A program made the position numbers and the translations under genes. This document shows positions 1-5,085 of a DNA stretch of 5,085 nucleotides, one piece after another. Position 1 is the stretch's first letter; each line of letters starts with the position of its first letter. The notes under the pieces were generated by a model that searched no databases, had not been told where the DNA came from, and worked only from the letters and a program-made list of their open reading frames with translations. Source of the DNA: Bacteroidota bacterium (GTDB lineage: Bacteria; Bacteroidota; Bacteroidia; Chitinophagales; Chitinophagaceae); NCBI GenBank assembly GCA_023411775.1, contig JAEYOL010000084.1:1-5085 (forward strand), read 5' to 3'.

Positions 1-649
1 TGACCAAAACACCCACGGGCGCGCCAATCACCGGTACGAGTTGCGCCATTTTTGCCAGGTCAATATAATCACGATACTCCTGTTGAAATTTTCTCCAGTC
101 AAACTGGTGAATATCATCCGGGAGCGCCCTGCTTTTTACCTCCCAGTCTTCCATCTCCAGGTACACTGCTTGTCGATGCTGCTGACTTGAAAAAGCGAGC
201 TCGAAAATGTGCAGGAGGTAAAGTCTTTCTTTATAATCATCCGTATCAAATCCATATACGGCTGCGATCTCATATAGCAGTTTTATCTTAATGGCAATCA
301 ACAATGGGAAATCAGCAAGTCCAAGGAATATTCCCCCCGCCCCGGTGATACCTCCCTCCACGGCAGCTGTGTTGCGATAAAATTTTATCTTTTCCTCCAC
401 CCTTGCCTCGCGCACTTCCAGGCTAACATTTTTCAAAGGGTCGGCAGTGGTATGCTTTGCACCAAACAATACGCCCCGGATCATTTGCTTGATCGTCGTG
501 GCAATGGCATTGTGGACTTTCTCGGGTATCCAGGAATTGATCTTATCCTGCGTACGCTTTGACAGCTTATTGAAAAATGAAGGCTTTTGCTGCATTTTTC
601 GTTGCCACGCCCGCAATTCTATTTCTGCATTATCCTGGTACGTTTTCAT
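1..649 (-). CDS. EcsC family protein (partial, C-terminus off the left edge)
   Basis: Reading the minus strand from the ATG at 649-647 gives 216 residues without a stop up to the window edge. The central part carries the hallmark of the EcsC family: a glycine-rich stretch around residues 99-106 (GGITGAGG), then ADFPLL at 112-117 and YEIAAVYGFD at 126-135. The segment at about 101-121 is hydrophobic and may associate with the membrane. The N-terminal 90 residues are charged and probably helical, and there is no signal peptide. EcsC is named after the third gene of the Bacillus subtilis ecs ABC-transporter operon, but its biochemical role is not established, and no transporter genes are visible here. 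The start is well supported: an in-frame TAA lies 12 bases upstream (659-661) with no other start between. Only the last few tens of residues are probably missing, judging from where the conserved motifs fall. The gene is divergent from the GH18 gene. The family call is from motif recognition by eye. Confidence 0.85.
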   Translation of the reverse strand, partial: MKTYQDNAEIELRAWQRKMQQKPSFFNKLSKRTQDKINSWIPEKVHNAIATTIKQMIRGVLFGAKHTTADPLKNVSLEVREARVEEKIKFYRNTAAVEGGITGAGGIFLGLADFPLLIAIKIKLLYEIAAVYGFDTDDYKERLYLLHIFELAFSSQQHRQAVYLEMEDWEVKSRALPDDIHQFDWRKFQQEYRDYIDLAKMAQLVPVIGAPVGVLV

Positions 650-714
650 GACTGCTTTTTACTTATCTTGTAAAAATATAAAAACTGTAACCACTCTTCC
701 CCCGGAATCATCAT
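650..714. promoter_or_regulatory. Divergent intergenic region between the EcsC-family and GH18 genes
   Basis: This 65-base gap must hold the 5' signals for both flanking genes unless they overlap the coding regions. Its left half (about 656-685) is AT-rich. On the minus strand, TATATTTT (680-673) resembles the Bacteroidota -7 element TAnnTTTG with the last base changed, 24 bases before the EcsC-family ATG, but no convincing TTG sits at the -33 distance. On the plus strand, TATCTTG (664-670) is a one-base-short version of the same element. Neither gene has a strong Shine-Dalgarno; the GH18 start has only GGA about 8 bases upstream. The assignment as a promoter region is inferred mainly from gene layout. 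Confidence 0.35.
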
Positions 715-1692
715 ATGAAACGAATTAATACCCTTTGTTTAATTAGTCTCCTGGTTGTTTTCTCCCATTGTAATAACAAAGCGATCGTAACCCCACCCAC
801 GGATGGGTCAAAGTTGCGGGTACTGGGTTATCTGCATAGTCCCTGGGACTGGGTGACGGGTATCAATAGCATTGATCTGTCAGGGATCACTGATCTCAAC
901 CTGGCTTTTATTAACCCCGACCCGGCTGGAAAATTTGAACCCAATGCGGCCTTTCACGAAGTGATCAGGAAAGCACACGACAGGCAGGTAAAAGTTTTTC
1001 TTTCGTTTGGCGGAGGAAGTGCACCCGCCTACCTGGAGCAGTTGATGGAGAAGGCTAATCGCCCTGCATTTATATCAGGCCTTATTTCCGTGGCGGAAAC
1101 TTATGGATTCGATGGGATCGATGTGGACCTTGAAAATGCGCTGATCAACCAGCACTACGCCGACTTCGTTTATGATTTGGCGATCGCATTAAAACCCAAA
1201 AACAAAACCCTTACCGCAGCCCTCGCGAGTTGGAATGCCAACCAGATCCATGACACAACGCTGGCCAGGTATGATTTTATCAACGTGATGTCGTACGATA
1301 AAACCGGTCCCTGGAATCTGTCGCGCCCCGGACAACATTCACCATTCTCAATGGCGCAGGATGATTTCAATTATTTTAATCAAACGCGGAAGATCGCCGC
1401 AGAAAAAATTTTTATTGGCCTGCCGTTTTACGGCTATGGCTTCGGCAGTGGCGCGCCATCCAGCATGACCTATAAAAATATTATCAGCACATATACCGGT
1501 GCACATTTATCAGATTCGATTTCCCTGGCCACCGGAGGTAAGATTTATTATAACGGTATTCCAACGATTCAGCAGAAGGTTTCGCTGGCTGTAGACCGCA
1601 AAGCAGGCGGTGTGATGATCTGGCAATTGCTGGGAGACAGCAATAATGAACATTCCCTGTTAAAAGCTATCAATGAGGTAAAGAACCGTTAG
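715..1692 (+). CDS. Glycoside hydrolase family 18 lipoprotein (chitinase-like)
   Basis: This 325-residue protein should hydrolyse beta-1,4 linkages next to N-acetylglucosamine, as in chitin or related glycans, by the substrate-assisted mechanism of GH18. All family landmarks are visible: SFGGG at 97-101, the catalytic DxxDxDxE motif as D133-D136-D138-E140 (E140 is the predicted acid/base), MSYD at 192-195, the strand IFIGLPFYG at 232-240, and the late strand GGVMIWQ with W303 forming the floor of the -1 site. The N-terminus has K2/R3, a hydrophobic core and Cys19, so it is probably a lipoprotein; the residue before Cys is His (FSHC), which is unusual for a lipobox. The domain fills residues 35-320, with no carbohydrate-binding module and apparently only a short insertion between the last barrel strands. 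The gene stands alone, between opposite-strand genes. It could be a chitinase or an endo-beta-N-acetylglucosaminidase; sequence motifs alone do not settle which. Confidence 0.9.
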   Translation: MKRINTLCLISLLVVFSHCNNKAIVTPPTDGSKLRVLGYLHSPWDWVTGINSIDLSGITDLNLAFINPDPAGKFEPNAAFHEVIRKAHDRQVKVFLSFGGGSAPAYLEQLMEKANRPAFISGLISVAETYGFDGIDVDLENALINQHYADFVYDLAIALKPKNKTLTAALASWNANQIHDTTLARYDFINVMSYDKTGPWNLSRPGQHSPFSMAQDDFNYFNQTRKIAAEKIFIGLPFYGYGFGSGAPSSMTYKNIISTYTGAHLSDSISLATGGKIYYNGIPTIQQKVSLAVDRKAGGVMIWQLLGDSNNEHSLLKAINEVKNR

Positions 1693-1785
1693 GATATTTT
1701 GATATAACGCCACCCATAAGGGTTCATACGAACTGCGTCCGACGCAAAGAGGAACTTAGATTCGTAGGCACATTACTTGTAAATA
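1693..1785. other. Convergent intergenic gap with small inverted repeats
   Basis: This 93-base stretch separates the 3' ends of the GH18 gene and the small lipoprotein gene. It contains TACGAA at 1727-1732 matched by TTCGTA at 1761-1766, enclosing the near-perfect palindrome TGCGTC-C-GACGCA at 1734-1746. A nested stem of this kind could act as a two-way transcription stop, but there is no long T-run on either strand and the inner palindrome leaves almost no loop. I therefore do not call it a rho-independent terminator. No gene is seen here. Confidence 0.3.
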
Positions 1786-2241
1786 CTAATCACCCTCAGA
1801 GATCTTTTCATACTCCAGACGGTAGCCCCCATCCAGGGCATAACAACCCGAAACAAACACCAGTTTGTTACCAAATATGTGAATGAACTGCTTTTCCGCG
1901 GCGCTATTACTATCATACTCGATCCGGTTGGTAAACTGGCCGACTGGAAACAATAAACAAACACTCGATTCAACGGTAGGATCCGGGATAACCTCATACT
2001 GCCCCGCTTTCACCAGCTGATGGGCTTCATATCTTTCATATCCTGTACTTGTAAATTTTAGAATATGGCCATTACCCGGTGGCGGTGTGCCAACCTGTGG
2101 GTTCATGGCTGCTGATGTATGTCGCAGCTCCCAGGAACCCACAAGGCTATCTGAAAATGGCGCTTTATTGTTATCGCTCTTTTCGCAACCCTGGCTTATG
2201 AACATAACAATGAAGCTGACCAGTAGAATAAATTGTTTCAT
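1786..2241 (-). CDS. Small lipoprotein of unknown function, possibly lipocalin-like
   Basis: The protein has 151 residues from the ATG at 2241-2239. That start is chosen because it places a classic lipoprotein signal at the N-terminus: K2, a hydrophobic core at 4-15, then the lipobox SQGC with Cys19. An in-frame ATG at 2277 would add 12 polar residues in front of the signal and is unlikely. After Cys19 comes a short polar linker (EKSDNN), then SLVGSWEL at 32-39, a pattern often seen at the first strand of lipocalin-like beta-barrel lipoproteins in Bacteroidota. The rest alternates polar and hydrophobic residues, as expected for beta strands. Cys95 and Cys133 could form a disulfide in the periplasm or at the surface. 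I do not recognise a specific family. The gene follows the ATPase gene on the same strand after 54 bases, so the two may be cotranscribed. Its 3' end converges with the GH18 gene. Confidence 0.75.
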   Translation of the reverse strand: MKQFILLVSFIVMFISQGCEKSDNNKAPFSDSLVGSWELRHTSAAMNPQVGTPPPGNGHILKFTSTGYERYEAHQLVKAGQYEVIPDPTVESSVCLLFPVGQFTNRIEYDSNSAAEKQFIHIFGNKLVFVSGCYALDGGYRLEYEKISEGD

Positions 2242-2283
2242 GTCGCTATGACATCCACCTTCTCCATAACGTTGCACCCTTCA

Positions 2284-2311
2284 ACCGACTCGCGACTACC
2301 GGCTCCCGACT
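2284..2311. repeat. Four degenerate tandem heptanucleotides over the ATPase stop codon
   Basis: On the plus strand the region divides exactly into ACCGACT, CGCGACT, ACCGGCT and CCCGACT (2284-2290, 2291-2297, 2298-2304, 2305-2311), with consensus near (A/C)CCGACT. Viewed as a 14-base tandem duplication, the two halves match at 12 of 14 positions. The array encodes the last residues of the ATPase (about V841 to R844), contains its stop codon (2296-2298) and extends into the downstream gap. The repeat is directly visible; its origin and role are unknown. Confidence 0.7.
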
Positions 2312-4830
2312 AAAGATTGCCTCTTCGCGGTTTTCTCGATCTCTACCACGATAAACACGATGGAAGAAACCCCGATCGCGATTGCGAGTTCACCAATAGT
2401 CAGTGGTTGTGTATGGAAAAATGTGTTGAGATAGGGAATATAAATAACGGCAAGCTGTAGCAGCACTGTTCCGAGTACAGCCCACAGCAATGGCAGGTTG
2501 CTCGTAAATCCCAATTTGAATAACGAACGTTTTTCACTGCGTATCGCCATGACATGCCAGAGCTGGCTAAAACAAAGCACTGTAAAAACGATAGTTTGCC
2601 AGTGTGCATCGCCGCTTTCGATCGCTACCCATTGCGTCGCGATAGTGAGCAGACCGATAAATATGCCGACCCAGAGAATATGAATCCCAAGCCCATGTGC
2701 GAATATGCTTTCCCCAGGCTGACGCGGCGGTTGTTTCATAATATCCTTCTCCGCGGGCTCAGCAGCAAGCGCCAGCGCAGGAAGGCCGTCGGTTACAAGG
2801 TTGACCCAAAGTATATGAACCGGCAATAAAGGAATGGGCAGGCCTATCAGCGGCGCAAGGAAAATTGCCCAAATCTCAGCAGTGTTGCCAGTCAGGATAT
2901 ACTTGATGAACTTGCGAATATTGTCATAGATCCGACGCCCCGTTTTTACTGCTTTGACGATGGTAGCGAAATTGTCGTCAAGCAGGATCATATGCGCCGC
3001 TTCTTTTGTAACGTCAGTACCAGTGATGCCCATAGCAATCCCGATATTGGCTTTTTTTAAGGCCGGTGCATCGTTCACGCCATCACCCGTCATTGACACA
3101 AACTGATCTTTATCCTGTAATGCTTCAACTATCTTCAGCTTTTGCTCCGGCGAGACCCTTGCATACACCCTGATCTTTTCAACCTCAGCCTCGAGTTTCT
3201 CTTCCTTTAATTGTTGCAACTCCTTCCCCGTTACGACGAGGTGTTCTTCTTTTTCGATAATACCGAGTTGCCGGGCAATCGACGCAGCGGTCAGGGGGTG
3301 ATCACCGGTGATCATCACGGGCACTACTCCTGCGTCCTTACACTCCTGGATGGCTTGTTTTGCTTCTTCTCGCGGCGGATCAATAAGTCCTACCAGGCCG
3401 ATAAACTCCAAATCCTTTTCAATTGTTGATGGTTCTAAATTACCAGGTAGTTTGTCGATCCATTTTCCACCAAACCCGATCACCCGCATACCTTCCCTGG
3501 CCATGACTTCCTCTTCTGCTTTTATTTTTTTTCTCAAACCTGCATCTTTCACAATTTCCGCTATCGATTCTGCTGCTCCTTTCGTGATCACCCAGTATTT
3601 GCCTTGCCTTTCATGAATGGTAGTCATAGCCTTTCGGTCCGAATCAAAAGGAATATCTCCTACCAGCTTGAGTTTCTCCTGGTCCTTTGCATAATCAACC
3701 ATAGCCAGTTCGGTTGGATCACCAATCCAAACACCATCTTTTTCCTTGAGATCATGATTCAGACTCATGGCCTGCAATAATTCAGTCTTTCGCGCTTCAT
3801 CCGCTGTCCATACATCCTGTACGACCATTTCATTACGAGTGAGTGTGCCGGTTTTATCAGTACAGATATAGGTCACGGAACCGAGCGTTTCCACGGCATA
3901 TAATTTTCGGATGAGCACATTCTGCCGCACCAACCTGCGCGCACCAAGGGCAAGCGAAATAGTCACCACAGCGGGTAGCGCTTCCGGTATAGCCGCAACA
4001 GCCAGTGAGATGGCAGTTAACAGCAACTGGTTAAATTCCTCGCCTCGTAGGTAACCGACCAGGAAAAAAGCGATACATAAACCAATTATGATCACGGTTA
4101 GCCTGCGGCTAAATCCGAACAGGCGCTGTTGTAACGGCGTGGTGCTTTCCGCACCCTCGAGCATTCCAGCTATATTACCAAGCTCGGTTTTCATACCGGT
4201 GGCAACGACAACGCCGGTTCCATGCCCGTTTGTAATCTGCGTACCGCGGAATACCATATTTGTTCTGTCACCTAAATCAATATCCTCGCCTGGAAGCTCG
4301 TGCATGGTTTTATCGATGGGATTGGACTCCCCGGTTAGACTCGCCTCGTTAGCTTTTAATGAAACTACCTCGAGTAACCTCATATCGGCCGGAACAGTAT
4401 TGCCGGCTTCCAGCAAAACGATGTCGCCCGGAACAATTTCTTCAATGGGAATTTCTTTCGCGTTGCTATCTCGTAAAACCCTTGCCGTTGGAGTTGACAT
4501 TTTTTGCAAAGCATCCATCGCCTTCTCGGCACGATACTCCTGGATGAATCCAATAATGGCGTTGAGAACAATGATGACGATGATGACAATTGTATCGGAT
4601 CCTTCCCCGATAAAAAATGAAATGACCGCGGCAACGACGAGTACCAGGATCATTACATTTAAAAACTGGCGAATGAAAATGAGAAGTGGATTGATCTTTT
4701 TCTTTCCAATCAGGATATTATTGCCAAACTCAGCGAGTTTTCTTTGCACAGCGGCCTCGTCCAGGCCAGCGGCATTGCTGCCTAATTGCTTTAGCGTATC
4801 GTCGGTAGAAATGCTGTGCCAGTTGGCCAT
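2296..4830 (-). CDS. P2-type cation-transporting ATPase, probably a Ca2+ pump
   Basis: This complete 844-residue membrane pump couples ATP hydrolysis to cation export, most likely Ca2+. It has the P-type domain order: an N-terminal cation-ATPase domain (1-70), actuator loop with TGES at 166-169, PEALP in M4 (282-286), phosphorylated Asp325 in DKTGTLT, nucleotide-binding residues DPTE (371-374), F395 and KGA (417-419), TGD at 508-510, and the hinge TGDGVND at 581-587. About ten membrane segments are visible: four before and six after the cytosolic head. Compared by eye with SERCA, E283 (M4), N649 and E652 (M5), and N677, T680 and D681 (M6) match Ca2+ ligands, but the M8 site-I Glu (SERCA E908) appears as Q756. 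Transport of another cation cannot be excluded. The start at 4830 places the usual N-terminal domain correctly, though only a weak AGG precedes it. The stop codon lies within heptad repeats, and a small lipoprotein gene follows. Confidence 0.93.
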   Translation of the reverse strand: MANWHSISTDDTLKQLGSNAAGLDEAAVQRKLAEFGNNILIGKKKINPLLIFIRQFLNVMILVLVVAAVISFFIGEGSDTIVIIVIIVLNAIIGFIQEYRAEKAMDALQKMSTPTARVLRDSNAKEIPIEEIVPGDIVLLEAGNTVPADMRLLEVVSLKANEASLTGESNPIDKTMHELPGEDIDLGDRTNMVFRGTQITNGHGTGVVVATGMKTELGNIAGMLEGAESTTPLQQRLFGFSRRLTVIIIGLCIAFFLVGYLRGEEFNQLLLTAISLAVAAIPEALPAVVTISLALGARRLVRQNVLIRKLYAVETLGSVTYICTDKTGTLTRNEMVVQDVWTADEARKTELLQAMSLNHDLKEKDGVWIGDPTELAMVDYAKDQEKLKLVGDIPFDSDRKAMTTIHERQGKYWVITKGAAESIAEIVKDAGLRKKIKAEEEVMAREGMRVIGFGGKWIDKLPGNLEPSTIEKDLEFIGLVGLIDPPREEAKQAIQECKDAGVVPVMITGDHPLTAASIARQLGIIEKEEHLVVTGKELQQLKEEKLEAEVEKIRVYARVSPEQKLKIVEALQDKDQFVSMTGDGVNDAPALKKANIGIAMGITGTDVTKEAAHMILLDDNFATIVKAVKTGRRIYDNIRKFIKYILTGNTAEIWAIFLAPLIGLPIPLLPVHILWVNLVTDGLPALALAAEPAEKDIMKQPPRQPGESIFAHGLGIHILWVGIFIGLLTIATQWVAIESGDAHWQTIVFTVLCFSQLWHVMAIRSEKRSLFKLGFTSNLPLLWAVLGTVLLQLAVIYIPYLNTFFHTQPLTIGELAIAIGVSSIVFIVVEIEKTAKRQSLVGSR

Positions 4831-4937
4831 CCTGAACCATTCATAATTTTATACGGCCGCACTTTAATTCAGTCCCCCGGATCGGCGCCAAGTTCGTGAA
4901 TTATAAGTGTATTTACATGAATTAGAAACCGGTTTTT
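4831..4937 (-). promoter_or_regulatory. Upstream region of the ATPase gene with an imperfect inverted repeat
   Basis: This 107-base gap lies between the upstream co-directional gene and the ATPase start. It holds an imperfect inverted repeat: CACTTTAATTCA at 4860-4871 pairs with TGAATTATAAGTG at 4897-4909 (one bulged or mismatched base), around a GC-rich 25-base loop containing GGCGCC. An AT-rich box, TATAAAATTATG, lies 12-23 bases before the ATG on the minus strand. No clear TAnnTTTG promoter element or strong ribosome binding site is seen. The region could hold a promoter, an operator or a weak terminator for the upstream gene. Confidence 0.3.
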
Positions 4938-5085
4938 CTATTCGGGATCATTTTTATTCAACAGGCCCTTAACTAATTTTTGCCATTGAATTTTCGAAAC
5001 CCCTGTTGCGGCAGCGGTGCCAACTAAAGCATTACGGACCTTATCCACAATTTTTTTTGCTGAAGTATTAGGTTTTTCGTTGCGA
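4938..5085 (-). CDS. C-terminal end of an unrecognised protein (partial)
   Basis: On the minus strand an open frame enters from the right edge and runs 48 codons to a TAG at 4940-4938. The visible tail is basic and hydrophilic with a small alanine-rich centre (TSAKKIVDKV, then NALVGTAAATG, then a Lys/Leu-rich stretch ending NKNDPE). It contains no methionine, so the start must lie beyond the window. There is no signal peptide, membrane segment or known motif in view, and I do not recognise the family. The frame lies 107 bases upstream of the ATPase gene on the same strand. The evidence that it is coding is its openness, amino-acid make-up and co-directional placement; a chance open frame of this length remains possible. 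Confidence 0.5.
   Translation of the reverse strand, partial: RNEKPNTSAKKIVDKVRNALVGTAAATGVSKIQWQKLVKGLLNKNDPE

Noticed and set aside
447..728. A 93-codon plus-strand frame over the EcsC-family start and the divergent gap
   Set aside because: It runs antisense to the EcsC-family gene and overlaps the GH18 start; its product is low-complexity and unlike any known protein.
19..1460. The same GGCGCGCC octamer occurring near 18-25 and 1451-1458
   Set aside because: Both copies lie within coding sequence in different contexts, and two copies of one octamer carry no evident structure; treated as coincidence.
2242..2277. An upstream in-frame ATG at 2277 for the small lipoprotein
   Set aside because: It would put 12 polar residues ahead of a well-formed lipoprotein signal peptide; the ATG at 2241 fits the signal much better.
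4088..4846. A 252-codon open frame on the plus strand, opposite the start of the ATPase gene
   Set aside because: It lies antisense to the strongly conserved ATPase coding sequence, and its translation is Ser/Pro/Ile-rich with no recognisable domain. It is best explained as a shadow frame.
4923..4940. Near-palindrome TAGAAACC/GGTTTTTCTA at the end of the right-hand partial gene, considered as a terminator
   Set aside because: The arms meet with no loop, there are two extra T bases on one side, and no T-run follows on the minus strand.
1..5085. Search for mobile elements, CRISPR arrays, tRNA genes, toxin-antitoxin pairs or defence genes
   Set aside because: No transposase, terminal repeats, spacer-repeat pattern, cloverleaf-like stretch or recognisable defence protein was seen on either strand.

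Overview
The window looks like a chromosomal stretch from a Bacteroidota bacterium, most likely near the Chitinophagaceae. This is inferred from the style of the genes: two lipoproteins with short signal peptides, an EcsC-family protein, start codons without a clear Shine-Dalgarno at the usual distance, moderate GC and short intergenic gaps. No rRNA, tRNA or other taxonomic marker is present, so the placement is tentative.

Layout from left to right. (1) Positions 1-649, minus strand: an EcsC-family protein with its C-terminus cut off by the window edge. (2) A 65-base divergent gap. (3) Positions 715-1692, plus strand: a secreted lipoprotein glycoside hydrolase of family 18 (chitinase-like) with all visible catalytic motifs intact. 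(4) A 93-base convergent gap with small inverted repeats. (5) Positions 1786-2241, minus strand: a small lipoprotein of unknown function, possibly lipocalin-like. (6) Positions 2296-4830, minus strand: a complete P2-type cation-transporting ATPase, most like Ca2+ pumps, whose stop codon lies inside four degenerate heptanucleotide repeats. (7) A 107-base gap with an imperfect inverted repeat. (8) Positions 4938-5085, minus strand: the C-terminal end of an unrecognised protein that begins beyond the right edge.

The three right-hand minus-strand genes are co-directional. The ATPase and the small lipoprotein are only 54 bases apart and could share a transcript. The GH18 gene stands alone, flanked by genes on the opposite strand, with no SusC/SusD pair or other sugar genes in view, so it does not look like part of a polysaccharide-utilisation locus within these limits. 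The neighbours share no obvious pathway. I see no mobile element, CRISPR array, RNA gene or defence system. This is mostly an ordinary housekeeping and accessory region. The most notable points are the heptad repeats over the ATPase stop codon, a Gln where SERCA has a Ca2+-site-I Glu, and the unknown lipoprotein next to the pump.
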